64,000 nucleotides of DNA, from assembly GCF_008727755.1 (NCBI RefSeq), contig NZ_CP044231.1, positions 1,860,001 to 1,924,000 on the forward strand, written 5' to 3'. Below are positions 17,662 through 26,030 of the stretch, one piece after another. Under the pieces are notes generated by a model. It was not told where the DNA came from, did not search any database, and worked only from the letters and a program-made list of their open reading frames with translations. The first letter of the stretch is position 1. Each line of letters opens with the position of its first letter. Position numbers and translations under genes: made by a program. This DNA comes from Microbacterium caowuchunii (GTDB lineage: Bacteria; Actinomycetota; Actinomycetes; Actinomycetales; Microbacteriaceae).

Positions 17662-18159
17662 TCATCCCTGGAAGTCCTCCGGGTCGACGTCGTCGAGGAA
17701 GCGCCGGAACTCCTCCACTTCTTCCTCCGCCCCGTCCTCGGGGTCGGAGACGGTGTCCAGGATCCCGGCTTCGGAGAGCACCTCGTCGGCGACCCACATC
17801 GTGGCCTCGGCCCGTGAGGCGAGCGCGATCGCGTCGGAAGGGCGGGCGTCGATCACGCGGATGCCGCGCGGCGTGTCGATGGTGATCTCGGCGTAGTAGG
17901 TGCCGTCGTCGATGCGGGTGACGTCGACGCGGGTCACGGAGGCCTCGAGCGTCTCCAGCATCGCGATCATGAGATCGTGCGCGAGGGGTCGCGGCGGCAC
18001 CGCCCCCTCCACGGCGACGAGGATCGAGGTCGCCTCCTGGGCACCGATCCAGATGGGCAGGATGCGGCCGTCACCCTCGCCGGCGAGCACGGGCTTCAGC
18101 AGGATGACGTGTTGCTGCGCCGCATCGAGTGCGATGCCGAGCACTCTGACCTGCACCAT
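17662..18159 (-). CDS. Bifunctional nuclease family protein (DUF151)
   Basis: 165 residues. The core MVQVRVLGIALDAAQQHVILLKP ... LPIWIGAQEATSILVA and ARPSDAIALASRAEATMWVADEVL are hallmarks of the DUF151 family, some members of which show RNase and DNase activity. An acidic tail (DPEDGAEEEVEEFRRFLDDVDPEDF) ends the protein. The ATG at 18159 is preceded by GGAGGAG at good distance; longer readings lack a ribosome site. Cellular role unknown. Converges with the HTH gene. Confidence 0.9.
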   Translation of the reverse strand: MVQVRVLGIALDAAQQHVILLKPVLAGEGDGRILPIWIGAQEATSILVAVEGAVPPRPLAHDLMIAMLETLEASVTRVDVTRIDDGTYYAEITIDTPRGIRVIDARPSDAIALASRAEATMWVADEVLSEAGILDTVSDPEDGAEEEVEEFRRFLDDVDPEDFQG

Positions 18160-18346
18160 CCGTCTCCTCCATCCGCCCGTTCGACGCAGCCGCCGCTCGC
18201 CAGGACTGCCCGGCAGTCGTCCCATCCTGCATCCGCGCGGACGGGGTCGACAGAGGTTGACACGTATCCGTGCTCGCTGCGCGCACCCGTGTCCGGAATT
18301 GTCCATGCGCCGGAATAGAGCCGGGAGACCGACGGTTCACTCCGAC

Positions 18347-19387
18347 ATGGAACGCTTCGGAACGCTCTCGTTCGGCCACTACGGACCGCTCGGCGGCGGT
18401 CGCGTGCTCACCGCACGCGACATGCTGCATCAGGCCATCGACCTCGGTGTCGGCATGGACGAACTGGGAGTGGACGGCATCTACTTCCGCGTCCACCACT
18501 TCGCCCGGCAGCAGGCCTCCCCCATGCCGCTGCTGGCGGCGATCGCCGCCCGCACCTCCCGCATCGAGGTGGGCACCGGCGTCATCGACATGCGGTACGA
18601 GAACCCGCTCTACCTCGCCGAAGAAGCTGCGGCGGTGGACCTGATCAGCGACGGGCGACTCGCCCTCGGCGTGAGCCGCGGTTCACCCGAGTCCGTCATC
18701 CGCGGCTACGAGGCCTTCGGGTACACCGGGTCGCAGGACCCCCGGGGTGCCGACATCGCACGCGCTCACTTCGACACGTTCCTCCAGGCGATCGAGGGCG
18801 AGGGGCTCGCCGAACGGGACCCGTCCAGCCCCTTCGGCGGCGGGACCGGGATGCAGGGGATCGAGCCGCACTCCCCCGGACTGCGCTCGCGCGTGTGGTG
18901 GGGTGCCGGCAACCGGGACTCCGCGGAGTGGGCGGGTCGGATGGGAGTCAACCTCATGTCGTCCACGCTGCTCACCGAGGCCGACGGGACCCCGTTCGAT
19001 GTGCTGCAGGCGCAGCAGATCGAGGCGTTCCGGGCCGCATGGCGCGACAGCGGCCACGGCGGGACGCCCCGGGTGTCGGTGAGCCGCAGCATCTTCCCCA
19101 TCACGACCGCAGAGGACGCCATGTACTTCGGTCGCACCGGCGAGGGCGACCAGATCGGTGTGATCGATGGGATCCGCTCGACGTTCGGCAAGACCTACGC
19201 GGCCGAGCCGGACGCCCTGGTGCAGCAGTTGCTCGCCGACGAGGCCATCCGATCGGCCGACACGCTGATGCTCACCATCCCCAGCCAGCTGGGCGTGGAG
19301 TTCAACCTGCGCGTCGTGGAGTCGTTCGCGAAGTACGTCGCGCCTTCCTTGGGCTGGGTTCCGAACAACGCGAAGGTGACCGCGTAA
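18347..19387 (+). CDS. LLM-class (luciferase-like) flavin-dependent oxidoreductase
   Basis: 346 residues. A TIM-barrel bacterial luciferase-like protein: MERFGTLSFGHYGPLGGG at the start, VEVGTGVIDMRYENPLYLAEEAAAVDLISDGRLALGVSRGSPE-type FMN-barrel motifs (residues about 65-110) and a long C-terminal part. Substrate unknown. The last about 38 codons are part of a direct repeat, copied at 21760-21826 beyond the DUF262/HEPN cassette, so the 3' end of this gene is a junction of inserted DNA. The tail after the repeat reads APSLGWVPNNAKVTA here but APALGWKPDGERDD in the downstream copy. Confidence 0.9.
   Translation: MERFGTLSFGHYGPLGGGRVLTARDMLHQAIDLGVGMDELGVDGIYFRVHHFARQQASPMPLLAAIAARTSRIEVGTGVIDMRYENPLYLAEEAAAVDLISDGRLALGVSRGSPESVIRGYEAFGYTGSQDPRGADIARAHFDTFLQAIEGEGLAERDPSSPFGGGTGMQGIEPHSPGLRSRVWWGAGNRDSAEWAGRMGVNLMSSTLLTEADGTPFDVLQAQQIEAFRAAWRDSGHGGTPRVSVSRSIFPITTAEDAMYFGRTGEGDQIGVIDGIRSTFGKTYAAEPDALVQQLLADEAIRSADTLMLTIPSQLGVEFNLRVVESFAKYVAPSLGWVPNNAKVTA
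19272..19338 (+). repeat. Left copy of 67-bp flanking direct repeat
   Basis: Matches 21760-21826 at 66 of 67 positions (only 19288 G versus 21776 A differs). It encodes TIPSQLGVEFNLRVVESFAKY at the C-terminus of the LLM oxidoreductase. Beyond the repeat the two copies stay similar in protein but differ in DNA. Confidence 0.97.
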
Positions 19388-19565
19388 CACGTATCAGCCC
19401 CACCGGATCGAGCACTCCAGCCACGCTCCCGGGTCGAGCGCGCACCGTCCCGATAGCATGGGCACTACCCAGACAACAACTCGGTCAGGATAGCGACGCG
19501 CCATAACAAACCTCGACACGCAGCTCGATAAAGCTCGTCGAACGATCTCGACGGACGGGTACCCG

Positions 19566-20600
19566 ATGAGCGTCGGAGAGCTCACGAACATGTTTCGCGA
19601 CAAGGAGCTGATCATACGGCCTCCGTTCCAGCGGCTTTTCCGTTGGGACGAGGATCAGAAGTCCCGCCTTGTTGAGAGCATCCTCATCGGAATACCCCTG
19701 CCCTCAGTCTTCGTGGCCCAGGACGAGAATGGGAACTGGGAGCTTGTCGACGGCCTTCAGCGGATCAGCACACTGCTGCAACTTCAAGGGCTTCTCGACC
19801 ACGCCGACTTCCCACCGTTGGAGCTCCGGGCAACGAAGTACCTGCCTGCCCTCGAGGGCCTTGTATGGGAAGACGAGGAGCGCCCGGAACGCGCTCTAAG
19901 CGCCGCCCAGCGGAGAGACATCAAGCGGTCGAAGATCGACCTCAAGATCGTGCAACGAGAGTCGGATACTAAGACGAAATTTGACCTCTTTCAGCGCCTT
20001 AACTCCTTCGGGTCAAAGCTCTCAAATCAGGAGATCCGCAACGCTCAACTCGTGGGCGTGAACTCCGACTTCGTTGAGTGGCTGAGTGGCCTCGCCACCC
20101 ACGAGTCTTTCGTATCCCTGCTGAGCCTCCCCGACAGCAGCATGAGGAAGAAGTACGACGAGGAGCTCGTACTCCGATTCCTTTATCTTCATGCACTGTC
20201 TGATGACGAGATCAGGGGCCTTCGCAACTTCCAGGACGGCCTCCAAGAGTTCGCCATCTCTTTGGCACTGAGCTTCGACGACGACTACAAGCACCAGGCG
20301 GAACAGATATTCAAAGCGACTTTTGACCTGCTCTTCGACGCTGACGAGAAGGTCCTCGGGCGGTGGGACAGCGCGAAGCAAGACTTCAAGGGCGGCTTCC
20401 TGAACTCCTCGTTCGAGGCGCTCGCGATCAGCCTCGGCTACCTTCTTAGAAGGGGCGAAGACACACGGGATGATTTGCGCGATTGCGCTATTGAGTTCTG
20501 GAACCTCCCTGAGATGACAGCCCGCTTTGCGACGGGCAAGTCAACCGAGGCGCGGTTGGCCATGATGGTTCCTGCCGGACGCGAGATCATCCGCGCCTGA
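19566..20600 (+). CDS. DUF262 protein (GmrSD/SspE-type NTPase-like domain), no HNH domain
   Basis: 344 residues from the ATG at 19566. N-terminal DUF262 motifs: MSVGELTNMFRDKELIIRPPFQR, then LVESILIGIPLPSVFV and the signature DGLQR at 62-66, and FQRLNSFGSKLSNQEIRNAQL. In GmrSD and SspE this domain couples nucleotide hydrolysis to a DUF1524 HNH nuclease; here no DUF1524 follows and the rest (about 190-344) is helical without known motifs. The frame stays coding-like upstream to 19503 (NLDTQLDKARRTISTDGYP precedes the ATG, as in relatives), so translation may begin at an ATA at 19503; an in-frame TAG at 19491 blocks longer versions. Stop overlaps the HEPN start. Confidence 0.88.
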   Translation: MSVGELTNMFRDKELIIRPPFQRLFRWDEDQKSRLVESILIGIPLPSVFVAQDENGNWELVDGLQRISTLLQLQGLLDHADFPPLELRATKYLPALEGLVWEDEERPERALSAAQRRDIKRSKIDLKIVQRESDTKTKFDLFQRLNSFGSKLSNQEIRNAQLVGVNSDFVEWLSGLATHESFVSLLSLPDSSMRKKYDEELVLRFLYLHALSDDEIRGLRNFQDGLQEFAISLALSFDDDYKHQAEQIFKATFDLLFDADEKVLGRWDSAKQDFKGGFLNSSFEALAISLGYLLRRGEDTRDDLRDCAIEFWNLPEMTARFATGKSTEARLAMMVPAGREIIRA

Positions 20601-21259
20601 TGGTGAAGATCCGCACCGTTGAGGCTCTAGATGAGGAGATCGATGCTGAGATCTCCTGGCGGAAGCAGGAGTTGACGACAACGCTGCAGTTGGCCCAGCA
20701 GTCATCTGGGGCCGACCAACGAGCAAACCTGCGGTCTGGAGTAGTAATCCTCTATGCCCACTGGGAAGGCTGGATAAAGACAGTAGCCCAGCTCTACATC
20801 CGGTATGTCAACACAAGGTCCATCTCCTACGAACTACTGAGCGAGGCATTCCTTGGTAATGCGCTCAAGACGAGGATGACGGCCATCGAGCAAGCGACCG
20901 CGCCCCTCATCCACAACGAGTTCGCCACTTTCATGCGGACGGGTCTGTCGAAGGGAGCAACACTTTCGGAGGGACTGGTTCGAACTGAAAGCAACCTCTC
21001 ATCCAGCGTCCTCTTCGACATCCTCGAACGGCTTGGACTTGAGAAGCGAGCCCTTTATTCCTTGAGGGCCAACCGCATCGACACCGATCTCGTGCACAAG
21101 CGGAACACGATCGCTCACGGGCAGTATCTCGACCTAACGTTGAACGACTTCCGGTCGCTGCGCACAGACATCTTGGAGCTCTTGGAGCTCTTCACCGACG
21201 ACGTGCGCAACGCAGCATCGATGGGCAAGCACCTGGCTACACCTAGTCCACAGGTTTAG
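20600..21259 (+). CDS. HEPN-domain protein, MAE_28990-like, probable RNase toxin/effector
   Basis: 219 residues, mostly helical. The HEPN catalytic motif R-x4-H is seen as RNTIAH (Arg168, His173) and the family phrase LYAHWEGWIK is at 51-60, typical of the MAE_28990/MAE_18760 HEPN group. HEPN proteins of this type are metal-independent RNases in toxin-antitoxin and phage-defence systems. ATG overlaps the DUF262 TGA by one base (TGATG), so the two are made together. Inferred role: effector controlled by the DUF262 partner. No further domain seen. Confidence 0.85.
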   Translation: MVKIRTVEALDEEIDAEISWRKQELTTTLQLAQQSSGADQRANLRSGVVILYAHWEGWIKTVAQLYIRYVNTRSISYELLSEAFLGNALKTRMTAIEQATAPLIHNEFATFMRTGLSKGATLSEGLVRTESNLSSSVLFDILERLGLEKRALYSLRANRIDTDLVHKRNTIAHGQYLDLTLNDFRSLRTDILELLELFTDDVRNAASMGKHLATPSPQV

Positions 21260-21417
21260 GAGAAGCCGAGCGGGGCTACAAGATGAAAGCACGTCACTAA
21301 GAACGTGAAGTCCGACCGGGCATGGGGATACTTGTCTGGACGTGTCTCAGCGATCAGATGGGTGCTCGGTGACGAGTGGCACAGCCTCGACAGTTGAGTC
21401 GCCGCTGCGGCATTCGT

Positions 21418-21726
21418 ATGGTCGAGTGCATGGACAGCGACCACGGGCCGACTGGCGACGACTGGATCTACGTCCCGACATCAGCGATGCCCGACGCCGA
21501 CACCTATTCGGACGTCGGGAACTTCACGGTGGACGGCGAGACGTTCTCGGTGCGCAGACGAGATAGTGATTGGTCCTTTCACTACGACTGGGTATCGGGG
21601 GCCAACGAGGGCTACGGGTTCAGCGTCTCGGGCGGCAAGTCCGTAACGCGGGAGAGGCACGTGGCTACTATTCGAGACTTCCTCGCGGGGATCGATCCGG
21701 CAACCGGATACCTGTCGTACCCCTGA
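21418..21726 (+). CDS. Small uncharacterised protein at the right end of the cassette
   Basis: About 102 residues from the ATG at 21418 (another ATG at 21430). Reads DWIYVPTSAMPDADTYSDVG, then GETFSVRRRDSDWSFHYDWVSG and GYGFSVSGG. Rich in acidic and aromatic residues, no signal peptide or membrane segment, no family I can name. It is 160 bp beyond the HEPN stop, so may have its own promoter. It could be a cassette accessory gene or a bystander; coding status is probable because the phrase pattern is protein-like and codon use is balanced. Confidence 0.55.
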   Translation: MVECMDSDHGPTGDDWIYVPTSAMPDADTYSDVGNFTVDGETFSVRRRDSDWSFHYDWVSGANEGYGFSVSGGKSVTRERHVATIRDFLAGIDPATGYLSYP

Positions 21727-21756
21727 GCGACCGCCCCGTGGGCTCGGTCTTGCTTG

Positions 21757-21896
21757 CCATCACCATCCCCAGCCAACTGGGCGTGGAGTTCAACCTGCGC
21801 GTCGTGGAGTCGTTCGCGAAGTACGTGGCACCCGCGCTGGGGTGGAAACCGGACGGGGAACGCGACGACACGCCTGCTCGAGTCACGGCGCGCTGA
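21757..21896 (+). pseudogene. Orphan 3' fragment of an LLM oxidoreductase gene
   Basis: The frame ending at 21896 reads ITIPSQLGVEFNLRVVES and continues FAKYVAPALGWKPDGERDDTPARVTAR, the C-terminus of the LLM protein encoded at 18347-19387 but with a different last 25 residues. It has no start of its own and no 5' part. Most likely this is the end of the pre-insertion allele, separated from its body by the cassette, while the upstream gene now ends with an allele that came with the insert, or the reverse. Confidence 0.8.
21760..21826 (+). repeat. Right copy of 67-bp flanking direct repeat
   Basis: Counterpart of 19272-19338, 2,488 bp downstream, one mismatch. It marks the right border of the inserted cassette and lies within an orphan 3' fragment of an LLM oxidoreductase gene. 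Confidence 0.97.
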
Positions 21897-21944
21897 CACC
21901 GCTGAACGACGGATACGCGGTGTGCGCTGAGGCAAGATGGCTGC

Positions 21945-22754
21945 GTGAACGGCGACCGGTTGGTGATTCGAAGCGGCGGTGTCGACATCTCCGTCGTGGA
22001 TCGGGGTGGCGACGGACCTCTGCTCGTTCTGCTTCATGGATTGGCGGGAAGCGCACGCGAACTGATTCCGACGGCCGACGCGTTGACAGATGCTTTCCGC
22101 GTCGTCGTCGTGGATCAACGAGGGCACGGACAGAGCACGAGAAGGCCGCACCAGCTTTCGCGGGCGGCCTTCGTCAACGACATCGTGCAGGTCATCACGC
22201 AGTTGTTTCCAGACCGGCCCGCGACGTTGGTCGGTCAGTCGATGGGAGCGCACACCGCCTTCCTCACTGCCGCGGCGAGGCCGGATCTCGTGGAACGACT
22301 CGTGATGCTCGAGGGGCATGTCTCCGGCAGCGATCAGCCTGACGAGGCGGCCCGACTCGGAGCATTCTTCGACTCGTGGCCGGTCACCTTCGCGGATCCG
22401 GAAGCAGCTCGTGCCTTCCTCGGCGAGTCCGTCTTGGCCGAAGCATGGATCAGCGACCTCGAGCCGACATCCGAAGGTCTGCGACGACGATTCGATGCAG
22501 ACGTGATGCAGCGGACCATGGAGGCCGTCCACGAGCCTCGATGGACCGAGTGGGAGGGGCTGACTGTTCCCACGCTCGCGGTCTTCGCAGAGAACGGCAT
22601 GTTCAGTGCGGAACAGAAGGCGGAGTTGATCCGGCGCCGCCCGCGCACGCTGCGAGCCGACATACCGGGCGCAAGCCACGACGCACATCTCGATGGATTC
22701 GACAGCTGGATCGGTGTCCTTCGAGACCATCTCGTGAACGGTCGAGAACGGTGA
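21945..22754 (+). CDS. Alpha/beta-fold hydrolase
   Basis: 269 residues, cytoplasmic. Oxyanion-hole region LLVLLHGLAGSARE, nucleophile elbow LVGQSMGAHTAF (Ser), and GASHDAHLDGF (His) near the C-terminus make a complete catalytic triad pattern. VVDQRGHGQS is typical of epoxide hydrolase/haloalkane dehalogenase-like members. Substrate unknown. GTG start at 21945 with GAGG upstream. It returns to host-like codon use after the cassette. Converges with the DUF1275 gene. Confidence 0.9.
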   Translation: MNGDRLVIRSGGVDISVVDRGGDGPLLVLLHGLAGSARELIPTADALTDAFRVVVVDQRGHGQSTRRPHQLSRAAFVNDIVQVITQLFPDRPATLVGQSMGAHTAFLTAAARPDLVERLVMLEGHVSGSDQPDEAARLGAFFDSWPVTFADPEAARAFLGESVLAEAWISDLEPTSEGLRRRFDADVMQRTMEAVHEPRWTEWEGLTVPTLAVFAENGMFSAEQKAELIRRRPRTLRADIPGASHDAHLDGFDSWIGVLRDHLVNGRER

Positions 22755-22811
22755 TCACGCGTCGATGACGTCGGGCACGACCATCCCGAGCCAGCCGGCC
22801 TGCCCGATCGG

Positions 22812-23456
22812 TCAGACGTGGAGCCAGCTCCGCAGGCCCGGCACGGCGAGCAGGACGGCCAGCACGCCGGCGGCGACCCAGAGGGCCGCGCTCCCGATAC
22901 CGTTCAGCATCGCCGCGCCGAGCACGGCTCCGCCGGCGATCGACGCCCACATGAGGAGATGCCGGCCCCAGCCGGTATGACGTTCCCCGCGCGCGGAGCG
23001 CACGAGACCCTGCGCGAGCTTCACGAGCGCACCGGTCATGTAGGTGACGCCGAAGGACACCTGGCCGCCGCGCGCGAAGACCGTGTTCATGGCACCCATC
23101 GCGAAGGCGAGGACCGCCCCCGTCGCCCAGCGCCAGTCGAGACCCGCGGCGACGGCCGCCAGGCACACGAACGCGAGGATCATGACGAGCACTCGCGTCT
23201 CCCCGCGGACACGGCCGCCGGGGATCGCGGTCCCCGCCATCGCCCCCGCCACGAACGACACGATGAACGAGAGGGCGATCGCGGCCCCGGTCCACGAGAA
23301 GGTCGACAGGTCCACGCTCCCGCGCGTGGTGTTGCCGCTCATGAACGAGACGAAGTAACCGCCCAGGTAGACGAATCCGAAGCCGTCGACGTAGCCCGCG
23401 AACGCGGCCAGTAAAGACGCCGCGGCGAGGCCGCGTCGGCTCAGTGACTGCACCAT
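22812..23456 (-). CDS. YoaK/DUF1275 family membrane protein
   Basis: 214 residues with six hydrophobic segments. FAGYVDGFGFVYLGGYFVSFMSGNTTR near the N-terminus and AMGAMNTVFARGGQVSFGVTYMTGALVKLAQGL in the middle are family hallmarks. DUF1275 proteins are small membrane proteins of unknown transport role. ATG at 23456. A 99-bp gap separates it from the hydrolase gene upstream on the same strand. Confidence 0.9.
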   Translation of the reverse strand: MVQSLSRRGLAAASLLAAFAGYVDGFGFVYLGGYFVSFMSGNTTRGSVDLSTFSWTGAAIALSFIVSFVAGAMAGTAIPGGRVRGETRVLVMILAFVCLAAVAAGLDWRWATGAVLAFAMGAMNTVFARGGQVSFGVTYMTGALVKLAQGLVRSARGERHTGWGRHLLMWASIAGGAVLGAAMLNGIGSAALWVAAGVLAVLLAVPGLRSWLHV

Positions 23457-23555
23457 GCATTCGAGCGTACCGAGCGCACCTGAGGGGCCCGCGGCGCCGG
23501 AACCCCCGGAAGCGCGACGATGATACCTGCGATCACGCCAGTGCTCACGCGCCTC

Positions 23556-24965
23556 TCACCGGTCAGCGGGAGCACGCTCGGGGCGCAGCATGGCATCCGG
23601 ACGGTACTGCGCGAACGTCCCCGTGCCCCGGTCGAGACCGCTCTCGTCCGCGATGCGGTCGGCGCGCTGATCGAGGACACGGGGTGTCGCGAGGTTCGCC
23701 CAACGTCCGGTGTCGAGGCGCTCCTGCAGGGTCTCGACGACCGCGGCGACCTCCGCGTCCGCGAACGCGCAATGCCCGGGGCGATCGACGAACGCCTGCC
23801 GCAGGATCGCATTGCCCCCGCCGCGGCGCACCCGGTCGGCGTACGTCTCCGCCTGCGCCACGGTCGGCGCGGTGTCGCCGGTTTCGTGCAGCGACAGGAC
23901 GGGCCCCGCGATGCGACCGGTCGGAGTGGCATTGGCCTGCATGTACTCGACGGCGGCGGGATCCGCGGCGATTCGATCGGCGTCCGCGAGCACGCCCAGG
24001 TCGTCGCGGAGAGAGAGACCCGCCTCGGCGTACAGAGCCCGCACGAGCAGCGCGTTGCCGGAGCCGTTCAGCGACCTCGCGTAGTCGACGCCGGTGTTCC
24101 AGGAGAAGTTCCCGCCGGCGCGCGACTCCAGCGGCTCGCGCGGAGAGATGACACCGAAAAGGAACGCGCGGTACAGCTGGTCCTGCTGCGCTGCGAAGTC
24201 GCGCGGGTTCGGCTCCGGTGTCCCCACCTGCGTCCACGTCGGGATCTGCGCGAGACTCGCGGCCAGCGCGATCCGCGCGCGGCCCTCCGGGGTCGCCTGG
24301 GCGGCTTCGAGCACCTCACGGAACGCCGCCTGCCGCGCCGGTTCGTTCTGTACGTCGACGAGTTCGAGCCGGTCGTCGCCCGGCGCCAGCAGCATCCGGA
24401 GCGCGAACGCGCCGTCCAGCGCCTGGTTCAGCATCGGGATGGCGCCGGCGATCGAGCCGCACAGCGGCAGCGCCCCGTCGAAGACGTCGGGGTTGTTCTC
24501 CAGCAACGCGACCGAAGTCAGTCCACCCATCGACGATCCCCACGCGACGACATGCTCGGGCGTGCCGAGGGATGCCGCGGCCACCGCCGCGAGTTGCGGC
24601 TGGTCGTCGAGCAGGTCCCGCACACTCCACCCGGCGGTGGCCGGCTTGGATCCGGCGAGGGCGTACCCCTCGTCGAGGGCCCAGGCGACGACATCGGGAT
24701 CCGGTCCGGCGGAGGCTTCGCCGCCGGCACTGCCCGAGTATCCGGGACTCCAGACGAGGAGCGTGCCGTTCCACTCGGTCGGGGTGAGGAGGACGTAACG
24801 GCTCCCGCTGGGGAGCGTGCCGCGCCCCTCACCCGGCGCCGCCGCGAGGGGGGCTGCCGAAAAGGCCGCGGCGGACGGAGCGGCGTGCGCGGCCAGAGGG
24901 CTGAGGGTAAGGCCCGCGGCCACGAGGAGGCACAGGGCGGAGCGGCGGAAGGTCGAGGAAGTCAT
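23556..24965 (-). CDS. Secreted alpha/beta hydrolase
   Basis: 469 residues. Sec signal peptide about 1-29 ending AAHAAP. The mature enzyme has a nucleophile elbow VAWGSSMGG (Ser145), a candidate acid in LHETGDTAPT (Asp364) and DRPGHCAF (His398), a serine hydrolase triad. LLVWSPGYSGSAGGE resembles an oxyanion region. Ester or amide substrate unknown. ATG at 24965 with AAAGGA upstream. It is the last gene of the run that begins with the PhnD lipoprotein, 61 bp after the PaaX-like gene, so may act outside the cell on a precursor whose product the transporter imports (inference). Confidence 0.85.
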   Translation of the reverse strand: MTSSTFRRSALCLLVAAGLTLSPLAAHAAPSAAAFSAAPLAAAPGEGRGTLPSGSRYVLLTPTEWNGTLLVWSPGYSGSAGGEASAGPDPDVVAWALDEGYALAGSKPATAGWSVRDLLDDQPQLAAVAAASLGTPEHVVAWGSSMGGLTSVALLENNPDVFDGALPLCGSIAGAIPMLNQALDGAFALRMLLAPGDDRLELVDVQNEPARQAAFREVLEAAQATPEGRARIALAASLAQIPTWTQVGTPEPNPRDFAAQQDQLYRAFLFGVISPREPLESRAGGNFSWNTGVDYARSLNGSGNALLVRALYAEAGLSLRDDLGVLADADRIAADPAAVEYMQANATPTGRIAGPVLSLHETGDTAPTVAQAETYADRVRRGGGNAILRQAFVDRPGHCAFADAEVAAVVETLQERLDTGRWANLATPRVLDQRADRIADESGLDRGTGTFAQYRPDAMLRPERAPADR

Positions 24966-25026
24966 CGAGGTGTCCTTTACTGCTGCCGGGCGGCGAGCGC
25001 CCGTAGTTCCGGGGAGGAAGACGCAG

Positions 25027-25992
25027 TCACGACTCGGTCAGCAGCGACGTCGCTGCTGCGAAGGTGTGGTGTGTGACCAGTCCGGCGAGCTCCGCCCGGT
25101 AATGGCGGAGGATGCGTCGGACGGCCGATTCGGCCGGAGGGCCGAGAGCGTCGTAGACGGTCGCGCACGCCGCGACAGCGCGGCGCAACGGGTAATCCGC
25201 GCCCAGCAGCTCGTCCGGGAGCTGCGGATCGCGTCGGCGGAGCATCCGCCATTCCGTCATGATCGACGTGCGTACGCGGAGGGCCGCGATCCCGGGGTCG
25301 CCTCCGTAATCCGGCATCGCCGCGAGCACCGTCTCGGGCCGCTCGCCCTCGAGGCGGCGGACCACCGGCTCCCACCGCTGGAGGAACTGGCGATATCGCG
25401 CCGCGTGCGTGCGCAGTCCGAACGCGATGGCCACGGCGTCCCGACCGGTCCCCGCGGGAAGCCGTGCGCCGGTGAAGACCGTCAGTTGAGCCGGATGCAG
25501 GGGCTCCGGCAGTCCGGTCAGGGTCGCCCTGACGGAATCGGCCGCGTCTCCCGGACGCAGCCAGAGCGCATCGTAGAGCGCACCGAATCGCAGGTGCCGG
25601 AGCTGATCGCGCAGCATCCGTCGCGTTCCCGCGGCGTCCTCGGGGACGGAGTAGGCCACGAGCGTCCAGGTGCCGTCCCACGTCGGGGCCCGGTGGTTGA
25701 GGAAGAGCACCCGCACATGCCAGTCGATGATCTCGTGCGTCATCGGCGTCACGGCATACGCGGTGTGACGGCCCTCCTTCGTCCCGACCAGGAAGCCGCG
25801 CTGGGCGAGCCGCTGGATCGCCCCGCGCGCCCCGTCGTTGCTGACATCGAAGAGCCCCAGCAGGTCCACGAGCGCCGCCGAGGGGATCGGCTCGGTCCGG
25901 GCGAACCAGTAGTCGCCGAGCAGCACCGAGAGCAACTGCTGCGAACGGGCGCCCTGCTGGAAGCGCGGCAGCAGCGTCTCGGGTGCGGACAT
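25027..25992 (-). CDS. PaaX-family transcriptional regulator
   Basis: 321 residues. Winged-helix N-terminus (SAALVDLLGLFDVSNDGARGAIQRLAQRGFLVGTKEGRHTAYAVTP), central domain with WDGTWTLVAYSVPEDAAGTRRMLRDQLRHLRFGAL, and a C-terminal PaaX_C region. PaaX itself represses phenylacetate catabolism and responds to phenylacetyl-CoA; relatives regulate other pathways. No paa genes are here. Lies 38 bp after the P450 gene in the same direction and probably regulates this operon. Confidence 0.93.
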   Translation of the reverse strand: MSAPETLLPRFQQGARSQQLLSVLLGDYWFARTEPIPSAALVDLLGLFDVSNDGARGAIQRLAQRGFLVGTKEGRHTAYAVTPMTHEIIDWHVRVLFLNHRAPTWDGTWTLVAYSVPEDAAGTRRMLRDQLRHLRFGALYDALWLRPGDAADSVRATLTGLPEPLHPAQLTVFTGARLPAGTGRDAVAIAFGLRTHAARYRQFLQRWEPVVRRLEGERPETVLAAMPDYGGDPGIAALRVRTSIMTEWRMLRRRDPQLPDELLGADYPLRRAVAACATVYDALGPPAESAVRRILRHYRAELAGLVTHHTFAAATSLLTES

Positions 25993-26030
25993 GAGCAGAT
26001 TCTTTCACCGCGTCCTCACCCGCCTCGGGC

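Larger units (their letters stand above)
19339..21826. mobile_element. Inserted cassette flanked by duplicated 3' end of the LLM gene
   Basis: The 2.49 kb between repeat copies has visibly lower GC and different codon use from both flanks (many T/A third positions such as CTT, GTT, TCT, AAA). It carries a DUF262 gene, a HEPN gene and a small ORF. No integrase, transposase or terminal inverted repeat was seen, so the duplicated gene end may be the scar of homologous recombination with a foreign allele rather than a true att site. Confidence 0.6.

Noticed and set aside
17900..18346. N-terminal extension of the LLM oxidoreductase frame
   Set aside because: It runs antisense through the bifunctional-nuclease gene and has no relation to the luciferase-like fold, which begins at MERFGTLSFG.
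19339..21826. Integrase, transposase or inverted repeats for the cassette
   Set aside because: None of the reading frames resembles a recombinase and no terminal inverted repeats were found; the flanking repeat is direct.
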